A stretch of DNA of 28,113 bases from Alphaproteobacteria bacterium (GCA_029861675.1 JAOTYV010000021.1:1-28113); one strand, 5' to 3'; shown: positions 9,203-17,213, counted from the first letter of the stretch. The notes: a model not told the origin generated them from the letters alone. Made by a program: numbers and translations.

Positions 9203-9442
9203 ATGGATGATTTGCGGATGCGCGCGCGGGGGCTGCTGGCCGATGCGCTGGAATTGACCCCCGATGAGCTGCCGGACGATGCCTCGATCGATACGTTCGA
9301 TGCGTGGACCAGCCTTGGCCATATGCGTCTGATTCTCGGCATCGAGGCGTCGATGGCAACGCAGTTGGATGCCGCGCTGGTTATCGGAATAGCATCGCTG
9401 GACGACATTGTATCGGTACTGCAGAACGGATCCGCGCAGTAA
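9203..9442 (+). CDS. Acyl carrier protein (linked to the adenylating enzyme)
   Basis: This is a 79-aa phosphopantetheine carrier protein. The attachment Ser is S37 in the motif WTSLGHMRL; the common Asp before the Ser is replaced by Thr. WxSLxH is a form I associate with ACPs of stand-alone and HAD-IIIC pathways rather than fatty-acid AcpP. A GTG at 9182 directly after the preceding stop could be used, but ATG 9203 is better because GGAAGGG lies about eight bases upstream. It is co-transcribed with the adenylate-forming enzyme and probably carries its product. No phosphopantetheinyl transferase is encoded in the window. Confidence 0.85.
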   Translation: MDDLRMRARGLLADALELTPDELPDDASIDTFDAWTSLGHMRLILGIEASMATQLDAALVIGIASLDDIVSVLQNGSAQ

Positions 9443-9451
9443 TGTCCTGGA

Positions 9452-11020
9452 TTAGTCTTTGTGGTGGGACGTTTTTTCGCGCCACAGGCGGAGCAGGGCG
9501 CTTCTGAGTTCGATCGGGTGAAGCGGCTGACGCAGCACCGTCATGCCGACCGAGGCGGCGAATTTTTCAAGTGCGACCTCGGGTTGTTCGGTAACCAGCA
9601 CGGCCGGTATTCCGGCCCCGTAGCGGCGCCATAGCAGGCGGATCGCGCTATCGCCGCCAAGGCCGATACCGAGCGCGAGATCGCAGATGATCATATCGGG
9701 CAGCCGGCCGGCGCGGACAAGGCGCTCCACGGCGTTCTCGGGCAGGTCGACGCCGACCGCCCGGCATCCCCAGCTTTGCAGCAAGTCGAGCATGCTGGAG
9801 CGCAGCACGTCGGACGGTTCGATAACGACGACCACTTGTCCCCGCAGGGGGCTGCTCTCTTCGTAGTAGGCGGATGCGGGCACATCCGGCCGGCGATCCG
9901 CCCCAAGCAGGTGGAGCGCCTCACCCAGACTTTTGTCGATTTTTTCCAGGGTCGCCGCGTCCTGGTCTTCCGGGTGCCGCTGGGTGAGGATCGACGTCCA
10001 CACCCGGGCGGCATAGAGCGAATAATGCAGCGCCCGGTCGGCGTCGGCACTGCGCGCGGCCGGGTCGTCCGGATCGTCGGTGCGGGCGGACGGCGCGTCC
10101 GGTTCGTGCGGCCGTTCCTTTGCGGCCGATTGTGTCGCGCCGGGTTTGGGGCGGTCCGACAAGGGGGTTACCACCGAAATCAATCCGGTGACCTGGCCGT
10201 TTCGGCCGAATTCATAGGCCCAGTCGAGGCGCAATTCGATGAGCGTGCCGTCCTGACGGCGATAGGTGGTGAAGGTGGGGGTCGCCTTTGGGCGTTTTGT
10301 CAGCAGATGCCGGAGATACGTGCGATAGGCACGGCGTCGCTCCGGTCCCTCAAAACGCTCGAAGACGCTTTCGCCAATGAGCGCGTTTTCATCGTATCCG
10401 AGAATATCGTGATAAATCGGGTTGGCGTAACGGATCCGGCCCGACCGGTCGATCCGTTCGACCCCGAACGGACATTCTTCCAGACCGCGTTGATAGGCGA
10501 GTTGGGCGGCAATCAGCGCCTCTGCCTGGCGCTGATTCTCGCGCACTTCGCCGTCTCCGTTGGGTACTCCGAAGGAAAGAATGTTGCAGCCGCCGTCGTC
10601 ACCGCCAGTGTTCGATGCATCCGCGTCGATGGCCGGAACATGGGCGGTGATGAGAAAGTGCTCGTCCTCCCCGGGGAAACGGACGGTTGAGCCCCTGACC
10701 TTGACCTGAACCGATTGGCCGTCGCGCCGCGGGACGGCGGCTTCGAGACTGGCGGCGGCGCCGTCGTTCAAGAAGGATCGAACCCAGCTCCGGCCTTCGG
10801 CGTGCGGTGGCGGGCCGAACAAAACATCGAGCGCCGGCAGGCCCAACAATTCGGCGGCGGTGTAGCCGGTTAAGGCGGTCCAGGCCGGGTTGATGTGGAG
10901 CACCACGCCACCGCCGCGCCGCCAATAGCCGGTCACGACAACAGGTTCGGAAAGCCGGTCCAGCGCGGACGTCAGCTGCCGCCACAGCGTGGGGCCCTTT
11001 TCCGCGCCTGCGATCACCAC
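9452..11020 (-). CDS. PAS-PAS-receiver signalling protein without kinase domain
   Basis: This is a 522-aa cytoplasmic signalling protein. PAS domain 1 spans about residues 20-130 (INPAWTALTGYTAAELLG) and PAS domain 2 about 175-290 (YANPIYHDILGYDENALIG). A linker rich in Asp, Pro and Ala follows (about 290-330), then a helical stretch (330-375), then a receiver domain (about 393-515). The receiver has a candidate phospho-acceptor D447 and T477, but the conserved lysine is replaced by Gln (Q498 in LRQPLHP). There is no histidine-kinase ATPase domain or output domain. The start is a GTG with AGGGAG just upstream; a second GTG follows immediately. Its neighbour is a LuxR-type regulator with a degenerate receiver, a possible partner. 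Confidence 0.82.
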   Translation of the reverse strand: MVIAGAEKGPTLWRQLTSALDRLSEPVVVTGYWRRGGGVVLHINPAWTALTGYTAAELLGLPALDVLFGPPPHAEGRSWVRSFLNDGAAASLEAAVPRRDGQSVQVKVRGSTVRFPGEDEHFLITAHVPAIDADASNTGGDDGGCNILSFGVPNGDGEVRENQRQAEALIAAQLAYQRGLEECPFGVERIDRSGRIRYANPIYHDILGYDENALIGESVFERFEGPERRRAYRTYLRHLLTKRPKATPTFTTYRRQDGTLIELRLDWAYEFGRNGQVTGLISVVTPLSDRPKPGATQSAAKERPHEPDAPSARTDDPDDPAARSADADRALHYSLYAARVWTSILTQRHPEDQDAATLEKIDKSLGEALHLLGADRRPDVPASAYYEESSPLRGQVVVVIEPSDVLRSSMLDLLQSWGCRAVGVDLPENAVERLVRAGRLPDMIICDLALGIGLGGDSAIRLLWRRYGAGIPAVLVTEQPEVALEKFAASVGMTVLRQPLHPIELRSALLRLWREKTSHHKD

Positions 11021-11357
11021 ATTGCTCCCTGCCGGCGGCAGCTGGCTCAGACGCTTTCAATTGCTGCTACGGGCTCATTCGTTGTTCAACCGCAAGCTCT
11101 TGGAGGCTGCGGGAAGGCGCAGTATGGAGTTTGCGATTTCAAGACGAAAGTAACCCGAAGGGTGTAGTACCCACTCCTGCGGAAGTACCGTTCACCCGCT
11201 GCTGCAAAAGCGGGCGGGCGGATGCCAGTTTCAGGTAACCCGTTTGCGCCGATGCACCGCCTCCAAGAGCCGATTTTCGAAACAATCCACACGCCGTAAG
11301 TTAGGGGCGCCCCATCGGCTGGGGGCGACGTAGCGACACACGGGGGCTTTCAAAACA
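11021..11357. other. Intergenic region between PAS-receiver gene and small ORF
   Basis: This 337-bp non-coding gap lies upstream of two diverging genes, so it should hold promoters for both. It contains clustered short inverted repeats: ACCC/GGGT at 11153-11163 and two GTAC half-sites at 11167-11188. No open reading frame in it looks convincing. Confidence 0.4.
11167..11188. promoter_or_regulatory. Imperfect inverted repeat, candidate operator
   Basis: Two GTAC half-sites are separated by 14 bases. Inside them lies an imperfectly symmetric core, ACTCCTGCGGAAGT (11173-11186), which equals its reverse complement at 10 of 14 positions. It sits in the divergent promoter region near a LuxR-type regulator gene. 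Nothing ties it to a specific protein. Confidence 0.25.
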
Positions 11358-11624
11358 TTGCAGAACAATAAATGTTTGACCGAACAGGATATCGACGAAT
11401 TCAACCGTGTGTCCGAGACGATGATCCGGCATGCGGAATGGGTGGCCGTACGGCGCACCCGGAAACCGGATGCCGATTTTTTCGAAATTCAGCCATCGGG
11501 CGCGCAGGAAGCGCAGTTCAGCATTGGCCGATGTGCGACCGGGAATTACATGCTGCTCGATCATCGTACCGGCGCCGTACAGATCGCGCAGACCTTCTCC
11601 GCGCTGATTGACCGGCTGGCGTAG
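11358..11624 (+). CDS. Small hypothetical protein
   Basis: This is an 88-residue reading frame of unknown function. Codon use with GC-rich third positions through most of its length supports real coding, and the protein is mixed in composition with no membrane segment or signal peptide. The start is uncertain: TTG at 11358 is the longest option after an in-frame stop at 11331, with other candidates at TTG 11376, GTG 11409 and ATG 11421. None has a strong ribosome binding site. It is flanked by the PAS-receiver gene (divergent) and the LuxR gene (convergent). I recognise no family. Confidence 0.5.
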   Translation: MQNNKCLTEQDIDEFNRVSETMIRHAEWVAVRRTRKPDADFFEIQPSGAQEAQFSIGRCATGNYMLLDHRTGAVQIAQTFSALIDRLA

Positions 11625-11669
11625 GCGCCGCCGCGCCGCGCGTCGAAAGCGGCGGGTCAACAATGACGA

Positions 11670-11693
11670 AAGGCGGTGCACTTGCACCGCCTT
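11670..11693. terminator. Bidirectional hairpin terminator candidate
   Basis: A perfect 11-bp inverted repeat, AAGGCGGTGCA / TGCACCGCCTT, with 2 central bases (in practice a 9-bp stem with a 6-base loop). It lies between the small ORF (+) and the LuxR gene (-), which converge. On the minus strand the stem runs into TTTCG. The symmetry suits termination of both transcripts. Confidence 0.5.
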
Positions 11694-11808
11694 CTATCCG
11701 GATTGAAGTATTCTTAGTGTATCGTCTTGTCCGAAAGACCGGCCGGGGAGGCGGGGCGGAATTTGATTTACCCCATACCAGAACCGGCTCCTCTATGGCC
11801 GTGCCATT

Positions 11809-12483
11809 TCAGCTTTCGACGTTACCTGTATCCATTCCGCCGCCGAAACCGGCTTCCATACCCCAGATCGCCGCTTGGGTGCGGTTCGCCGCATTGAGCT
11901 TCCGCAGCAGGCTTTTCATGTGCACCTTGACCGTGGACTCCGTGATCGCGAGACGCCGTGCGATCGCCTTGTTGGAGCTGCCGTCGATCAGACAACGGAG
12001 GATATCGCTTTCCCGGTTCGAGAGTTTCTGGGTCAACGTTTGTGCCATGGCGTCACTGGGACGGGGACGCCCGCTGGTCCAGAAAGTGGCGAGTTGGCTT
12101 GGCAGCACCATTTCGCCGAGCAGGACGAGTTGGAGCGAGTAGGAAAAGGCGTCCGTGGAAATTTCGCTGAGAAGGTATCCCTTGGCGCCGGCCGCGAGGC
12201 ACCGTGTCACGTCTTCCAGCGACAGGGCTTCCGCAATGACGACGACCGGGACGTCTTTGAAGGACTGCCGAAGAATTCGAATAGAGTCTGCCTGATCCTG
12301 ATGATCGCTGGATCGTGCGTGGAGAATTAGGCTAGGTGGCACCTCGCCTGCCGTGCGGCTTTTGACTTCTGTGGCATTCTCGATTTCGCGGACGACTTCA
12401 AATGGTGTCCCTTCGAGATATACACGCAAACCGTGACGGAAGAGTTTGGAGCCGCCGACCAGATAGACCGGTGACGGGGTCAT
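11809..12483 (-). CDS. LuxR-family transcriptional regulator with degenerate receiver domain
   Basis: This 224-aa regulator has an N-terminal receiver-like domain (about residues 5-120) and a C-terminal LuxR/NarL-type helix-turn-helix (about 150-215; LSNRESDILRCLIDGSSNKAIA and TESTVKVHMKSLLRKL). The receiver lacks the canonical residues: the acidic pocket reads GGS at 10-12, the phospho-acceptor position reads HA near 55, the Thr is Ala near 85, and the Lys is lost in GYLLSE near 105. It is therefore unlikely to be controlled by aspartate phosphorylation. The ATG has GAGGA nine bases upstream. The upstream region is very AT-rich and carries a direct repeat, CTTAGGT, that could be an autoregulatory site. 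Confidence 0.88.
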   Translation of the reverse strand: MTPSPVYLVGGSKLFRHGLRVYLEGTPFEVVREIENATEVKSRTAGEVPPSLILHARSSDHQDQADSIRILRQSFKDVPVVVIAEALSLEDVTRCLAAGAKGYLLSEISTDAFSYSLQLVLLGEMVLPSQLATFWTSGRPRPSDAMAQTLTQKLSNRESDILRCLIDGSSNKAIARRLAITESTVKVHMKSLLRKLNAANRTQAAIWGMEAGFGGGMDTGNVES

Positions 12484-12880
12484 AGTATTAAGTCCTCATG
12501 ATTCCAGAGTTAATTTTTTCTTCTGTTGAGGACGATCTTAAACTTCTAATTAATTTTAAATCATACTACTTAGGTTTTATGTAAAAAGCGCTTAGGTATT
12601 AGTAATTCTTTGAAAAAGTTCGGATAGTTTCACTGAATTGGATGCGGGGTGATGCAGTTTTACCTCAAATGGCATAATCATTTAGTAGTAGACCGTATTT
12701 GCACTTTATGCGAAAGGCTTAGGGGCGTAAATCTAGCTAGTAATAAATAGATTTTATATTACAGCGTATTAGTTAATGATTGTTAACGAATCTTTGTAAC
12801 GCCTTGTGTCGTTTGAGTATCCGAGGTAACCCCAATCGGGAAAATGCAGAGCATTCGGTGACGTTCAAGGAGAGACTGTA
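12484..12880. other. AT-rich divergent intergenic region
   Basis: This 397-bp gap between the LuxR gene (-) and a small gene (+) is strikingly AT-rich compared with the rest of the window, especially 12500-12790. It contains the CTTAGGT direct repeats listed separately, a third CTTAGG at 12718-12723, and the inverted repeat GTTAA/TTAAC at 12772-12787. No gene is supported. It probably holds the promoters of both flanking genes. Confidence 0.5.
12569..12597. promoter_or_regulatory. CTTAGGT direct repeat, candidate regulator binding sites
   Basis: CTTAGGT occurs at 12569-12575 and 12591-12597. The copies start 22 bases apart, about two helical turns, so two bound proteins would lie on one DNA face. 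The repeat lies 86-114 bases upstream of the LuxR start codon. This is inference from spacing alone. Confidence 0.3.
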
Positions 12881-13177
12881 GTGAGCAAGAAGATCCTGAG
12901 TAGTGGGGCACAGGGCGGGGGAAAAGACCGCCAGAAAGCTATTTCGCCGGTGAGCGGCGCTACGGTGCCGGGACACTGGGATTCGGTGCAGGAATGCGTT
13001 CTCGTCGCGCAGGTGCTGGTGGATCAGTACGGCAATGATGCGCCGCTCAAGGCGGAAGCAAGCGCCAGCAAGCTGCTGCTCGATTGGGCGGACTTGGAAG
13101 CGTGGGCGTATTGGAAGCGCGCGGGCCGTGCCGCCAAGCAACTTCTGCAAACCGAGCCCGGCGGGTCCATTCACTAG
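12881..13177 (+). CDS. Small hypothetical protein
   Basis: This is a 98-aa protein starting at GTG with a good ribosome binding site, GGAGAG, six bases before it. The first 30 or so residues are Gly/Ser/Lys-rich and probably disordered. The remainder is predicted mostly helical and includes a Trp-rich stretch, LLDWADLEAWAYWKRAG. There is no signal peptide or membrane helix. The opposite-strand frame over the same DNA has the composition of a shadow and is rejected. A GC-rich palindromic hairpin follows seven bases after the stop. The function is unknown; its position after the LuxR promoter region suggests it may belong to that regulon. Confidence 0.65.
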   Translation: MSKKILSSGAQGGGKDRQKAISPVSGATVPGHWDSVQECVLVAQVLVDQYGNDAPLKAEASASKLLLDWADLEAWAYWKRAGRAAKQLLQTEPGGSIH

Positions 13178-13183
13178 CCCGCA

Positions 13184-13203
13184 CGGCGCGCCCTGGCGCG
13201 CCG
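13184..13203 (+). terminator. GC-rich hairpin after the small gene
   Basis: A 9-bp perfect inverted repeat, CGGCGCGCC / GGCGCGCCG, with a 2-base centre begins seven bases after the stop of the 98-aa gene. The position suits a terminator, but no T-tract follows. Confidence 0.4.
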
Positions 13204-13629
13204 ATCCACTACCATCCTGGGCTGTTAAGTCCCGGTCGAACGATCTTTCCGCCGCCTTCGCGCGGCGCGGTTCCATCCTGAGAGAGGTTTCATAAAATAT
13301 ATTTGGGAAAGCGGGTTAAGGCGTTCCGTTGACGATCTGATTAAACGGAATCGGCGCTCCGCTTCGCCTCATTGAACTACCTCGGAATTGCAAAAATCCG
13401 GGCCGGATGCACCGTCGCGCCGGGTCAACTTCGCTGTAGGCTTGACCTGTTGTGGCTTTAGTCCCTCAACACACCCCCCTCGGGGGCGGCAGTCTTTTGG
13501 CTGTCGCCCCTACCTAATCCCCCGATACTTTTCCTGAAACCTGGTAATGCCGGCGGCCGGGATATTGATGCGTCCTTGAGGCGGCCCCTGTGCCGGGCCC
13601 GTTGCGCCGGATTAGCGCGGCGTGCGCAC
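13204..13629. other. Structured non-coding region between convergent genes
   Basis: About 425 bp lie between the 98-aa gene (+) and the flippase gene (-). No gene is convincing. Three inverted repeats stand out: TTCCGTT/AACGGAA (13324-13350), GGTCAA/TTGACC (13423-13447) and a 10-bp stem at 13483-13510. This could be terminators for both genes or an unannotated small RNA. Confidence 0.4.
13483..13510. terminator. 10-bp stem-loop, candidate terminator or RNA element
   Basis: The arms GGGGCGGCAG (13483-13492) and CTGTCGCCCC (13501-13510) pair over 10 bp with one G-U wobble and an 8-base loop. Just upstream a C-tract at 13474-13479 could pair with the same G-tract (13482-13486), so two mutually exclusive hairpins are possible. 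There is no T-tract. Confidence 0.35.
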
Positions 13630-15108
13630 CTAATCGCGGCTGCGAAATTTCTGCGCGAATGTCAGGCATTCGCGGAAGGCGGTTCGATTGAAGATGAACG
13701 CGAAGATCACATAAAGAACCGCATAGCAGGTGGCGATCATTCCGGTTTGTATGAGCGGGTCGTCCGACACTTGGAGCCGGTCATCGAGCAACCAGCTGAA
13801 GGATAGCGATAGCACCGCCACCAAATACGGACCGAACACCGACCAGGTGACTTTGCCGATCGATTGCGCAACTTCGCGATTGATGACGATGAGATAAATG
13901 AGCCCCATCAGCATGTTGTAAATTCCGACCGATATGGCGATCGTCGTCAGCCCGCCGAGCCAGGCCCCCAGCGCTGCGCTTGAGGTGACGCCGACGGCTT
14001 GACACCAGCTCAGGACGGCCACGGCACGCCACTGCCCGCGCGCCTCAAGAAGGGCCCGGCACAGGGGAAAGGTGACTCGCATTATGGCGGTCACGCCGAG
14101 GATCTGGACCACCGGGATTGCCGCATCCCACTTGCCGGACCAAATCCAGTGGATCAGCGGCTCGGCAACCGCGGCCATCGCGAAACTGACGCTGAAGATC
14201 ATCAGCGAGCTCATTTCCAACGCCCGGATAAAGGCATATTCCTGCCGGCTCCGGTCGAGGTTCATCGACGCGAAGGAGGGAATGAGGACCTGCAAGAGTC
14301 CATTCGTCAGCGTCGCGAAGATCGCGACAGTGAGTTGAAACCCGAAGAAATACACCCCAAGCGTCGCCTTCTCTTCGAGAAAACCGATCGCCAGATAATC
14401 GCCATTCGCGGCGAGCGCCATCGCGATCATGCCGAACATGATCCAGGCGGAATGGCGGACGAGCGGTTTGAGCAATTGACGGCGCGGCCATTTCGGACGG
14501 CAGCGCACATCGGTCTTGTGATAGGCATAAAGCGTCGCAAAGAGCGAAACCAGCACGATAGGGATGGCGAGACTCATCGGGCCAAACCCCAGGAGCGCGA
14601 AGCCGATGATCCCACCATTGCGAACGAGCGCGACATAGATGCTGAGCCTGGCGAGAACGCCGAAACGAAGGTCGATCGCCAGTTTGGACTGGAGCAGGGC
14701 GCCGATGGTTTCCGCCGGGATCGAGATTGCGATGACCAAGACCAATGCCATGAGCTGGTCCGAGCCATAAATATTGGCGATTACCGGGGCCATCGCCACG
14801 AGCAGCAGGAACCAGAACAGATTAATCGTCCACGACATACCCAGCACGCCCGGAAACAATTGGCCGAACGAGCGGCCGCGCTGCAGAAGAATTTTCTGCA
14901 TGCCGCCATTTCGCAGGTAGCTCAGCATCTCGCTACAGGAGAAGGCGATGGCGTAAAGCGCGAAATCCGTCTTGGACAGCAGCAGGCCCGTGACGTACAG
15001 CGCCGCGAAGCCGATCAGTCGAGCGCTGATATTGGCGAGGAACAGCCAGGTCACGCCGTGCATCACGGCCGATCGCAGGGAACGATCGGGAATTTCCTGC
15101 TGGGCCAT
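13630..15108 (-). CDS. Lipopolysaccharide/polysaccharide flippase family protein
   Basis: This is a 492-aa inner-membrane protein of the oligosaccharide flippase superfamily (Wzx/MOP type), which moves lipid-linked glycan units across the cytoplasmic membrane. It has about 12-14 hydrophobic segments spread over the full length. It begins with a short hydrophilic segment, then the typical start of the first helices (VTWLFLANISARLIGFAALY), followed by a motif with LLSKTDFALYAIAF characteristic of the family. The ATG has AAGGA seven bases upstream. It stands apart from the rest of the glycan genes, next to a PhoD-like phosphatase, and probably has its own promoter in the 233-bp AT-rich gap upstream. 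The substrate glycan is unknown. Confidence 0.85.
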   Translation of the reverse strand: MAQQEIPDRSLRSAVMHGVTWLFLANISARLIGFAALYVTGLLLSKTDFALYAIAFSCSEMLSYLRNGGMQKILLQRGRSFGQLFPGVLGMSWTINLFWFLLLVAMAPVIANIYGSDQLMALVLVIAISIPAETIGALLQSKLAIDLRFGVLARLSIYVALVRNGGIIGFALLGFGPMSLAIPIVLVSLFATLYAYHKTDVRCRPKWPRRQLLKPLVRHSAWIMFGMIAMALAANGDYLAIGFLEEKATLGVYFFGFQLTVAIFATLTNGLLQVLIPSFASMNLDRSRQEYAFIRALEMSSLMIFSVSFAMAAVAEPLIHWIWSGKWDAAIPVVQILGVTAIMRVTFPLCRALLEARGQWRAVAVLSWCQAVGVTSSAALGAWLGGLTTIAISVGIYNMLMGLIYLIVINREVAQSIGKVTWSVFGPYLVAVLSLSFSWLLDDRLQVSDDPLIQTGMIATCYAVLYVIFAFIFNRTAFRECLTFAQKFRSRD

Positions 15109-15341
15109 ACCTTAGTCCTTGGCTGGGCGAAGCCCCGCACGCACGGGTGGGCGGCCGGACACGGGACAGATCTTAAAATATTTGAATCGAAAAATAATCG
15201 GCTGAGCCTCTAACTGTATCGAGACCCGACCTTAGTACGGTTCGACTTAATTAACCCTTTAATTTTCAGGGAATTGCGATCCGTTCCCACTGCCGATGTG
15301 GCACGAAATCCAATTGGCTGGAACCGGAAATGCGAAAAAAT
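15109..15341. other. Intergenic region upstream of the flippase gene
   Basis: A 233-bp gap between two minus-strand genes, with AT-rich parts around 15170-15275. It probably holds the flippase promoter, but I cannot assign -35 and -10 boxes with confidence. Confidence 0.35.
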
Positions 15342-16895
15342 TCAGACTTGTAACGGGTTCAGCATACGGCGCTTAACCACGAATGATGCAGGAGTTCGGA
15401 TCGGGGCGCCCGGTCGCGTCACATATGGCATCACCCGCAAATCGGTCCGCCAGGTTTCCCGCCCAACGGTACAACGCACATAACCGCGACGGCCATTATG
15501 ATACTTGATATGGGGATTCGCCGCGATGACCCGCTGGAATTGCCGGGTCGTCCGGTAGCCGTTGCCGCCCGACGAAATGCTCGTTCCAACGAACTCGGCG
15601 CCGACCGTCGGCGAGGTGGGGTCATCGAAATTGGCCTTGAGATCGGAAACCCAGTTTTCGTGCTCGTCGCCCGACAATACGATAACGCCCTGGGTCGCGC
15701 TTTTTCTAATCGCATCCGTTAGCCGCCGGCGTGCCGCGGGATATCCGTCCCACTGATCCAATTCATAGCGCGTGCCGTTCGCCCGCGGCCGCCGCCGTTG
15801 CATCATGGGAACCTGTTGGGCGAGCACGTTCCAGACGTGATCGCGCTTCGCCAGATTTGCATAGAGCCAGGCTTCCTGTTTCGGGCCGAGCATCGTCGCC
15901 CGCGGATCGCCGTGGCGGTCGTCGCCCAACCCGGCGGTGTCCTTGTTTGGCTGGTCGCTCCGATATTGCCGCGTATCCAACAGATGGATCGCCGCAAGAT
16001 CGCCAAACAGGAGCGTCCGGTATAACTGCATGTCCGGCCCCCTTGGGGCCGCGGCCCGGCGCAGCGGCATGTGCTCGTAGTAGGCCTTGTAGGCAGCAGC
16101 GCGTCGTTTCAGGAATTCGGCGGGGGAGACGGAGAGATTGTTCTCCAGGTCGTTGGCGTAGTTATTATCGACTTCGTGATCGTCGGACACGACGGCCCAG
16201 GGGAAGGCGGCGTGCGCCGACTGGAGGTTCGGGTCGAGCTTATAGAGCGCATAGCGATCGCGGTATTCCGCGAGTGTCGTTACTTCGCCCGAATTGTGCC
16301 GGCGTGGCCGCCGGTCGTGGCTTCCGCCCTCGTAAATGTAGTCGCCGAGATGGAGAACGAGGTCGAGATCCTCCGACGCCATGTGGCGATAGGCGGTGAA
16401 ATATCCGCGTTCGTAATTCTGGCAGGATGCGAACGCCAGCCGCAGCGCCTCGAGACGTTGTCCCGCCGCCGGCGCCGTTCGGGTACGGCCGATTTGGCTT
16501 TCTTCGCCCTCGGCACTGAAGCGGTACCAGTACCAGCGATGCGGCAGGAGGCCCTGAACCTCGACATGGACCGCATGGCCATCCTTCGGCAAGGCTGTGG
16601 CAATGCCTTTGCGGACAATATTCCGCATGCGGTCGTCGGTCGCCACTTCCCATCTCACGGCGATCGGTAAGTCCGGCATGCCGCCGCCATTGAGCGGGTG
16701 GCGGGCCAGCCGAGTCCAGATCACCACGCTTTCGGGCCAGGGCTCGCCGGACGCCACGCCGAGACTGAACAGACGGCCGTCGATTTGCGGGTCTGACGGA
16801 AATGTTGTTCCGCAGGCGGCCAGGGAGCCAAGCAGCGGGATGGACGAGAACGCCGCTGTTTGATGCAGCAGACGACGACGGCTTAAATCATGCAT
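15342..16895 (-). CDS. phoD: PhoD-like alkaline phosphatase/phosphodiesterase, Tat-exported
   Basis: This is a 517-aa metallophosphatase of the PhoD family, which releases phosphate from phosphate esters and diesters outside the cytoplasm. The N-terminus has a twin-arginine signal (SRRRLL, residues 5-10), a hydrophobic stretch and a lipobox-like LAAC with Cys 28. It is therefore probably Tat-exported and perhaps lipidated. An N-terminal beta domain (about 40-140) precedes the catalytic domain, which has LHLGDYIYEGG, VVSDDHEVDNNYAND and LSGDEHENW, all supplying metal ligands. The ATG has GAGG about 11 bases upstream. It could serve phosphate scavenging or surface glycan/teichoic-like polymer trimming; no Pho box was identified. 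Confidence 0.9.
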   Translation of the reverse strand: MHDLSRRRLLHQTAAFSSIPLLGSLAACGTTFPSDPQIDGRLFSLGVASGEPWPESVVIWTRLARHPLNGGGMPDLPIAVRWEVATDDRMRNIVRKGIATALPKDGHAVHVEVQGLLPHRWYWYRFSAEGEESQIGRTRTAPAAGQRLEALRLAFASCQNYERGYFTAYRHMASEDLDLVLHLGDYIYEGGSHDRRPRRHNSGEVTTLAEYRDRYALYKLDPNLQSAHAAFPWAVVSDDHEVDNNYANDLENNLSVSPAEFLKRRAAAYKAYYEHMPLRRAAAPRGPDMQLYRTLLFGDLAAIHLLDTRQYRSDQPNKDTAGLGDDRHGDPRATMLGPKQEAWLYANLAKRDHVWNVLAQQVPMMQRRRPRANGTRYELDQWDGYPAARRRLTDAIRKSATQGVIVLSGDEHENWVSDLKANFDDPTSPTVGAEFVGTSISSGGNGYRTTRQFQRVIAANPHIKYHNGRRGYVRCTVGRETWRTDLRVMPYVTRPGAPIRTPASFVVKRRMLNPLQV

Positions 16896-17213
16896 GGTGC
16901 GATGCGCCTCAATACCGTGTGGCCACGTCCGAGCACCATTGGTTTAACCCCAAATTTCCAACTCCCGGCGCGAACCGGCGGGTATGGTATTGCGGTTATG
17001 TGCAGAAAACTAGGGGTTTCCGGCAGATTTGGCGATCCGATCCGGGCTTGCGTTCCGAACGACGGAATTTGTAATGTCTCGGTAAAACCTAGCCCCGAAT
17101 TATCGAATTTAGCGGCCCGATTTGGATCTCCCGGTCTTCCATGAACGCTAAATGACGTCGCATCGCACGGGCGGCCTCGAAAGGCGCCGCGTGTCGATGC
17201 GGTCAACCGACAC
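16896..17213. other. Divergent intergenic region with hairpin before the membrane-protein gene
   Basis: A 318-bp gap between the phoD-like gene (-) and a membrane-protein gene (+). A stem-loop with GCATCG/CGATGC ends (17160-17200), extended inward by CACG/CGTG after one bulged base, ends 13 bases before the downstream start codon. I see no clear promoter boxes and no gene. Confidence 0.35.

Noticed and set aside
12773..13276. 167-codon minus-strand frame over the 98-aa gene
   Set aside because: Its composition is typical of a shadow; the plus-strand gene has a GGAGAG ribosome binding site and better codon use.
13999..15213. 404-codon plus-strand frame opposite the flippase
   Set aside because: It is very rich in charged residues, lacks motifs and is antisense to a clear membrane transporter.
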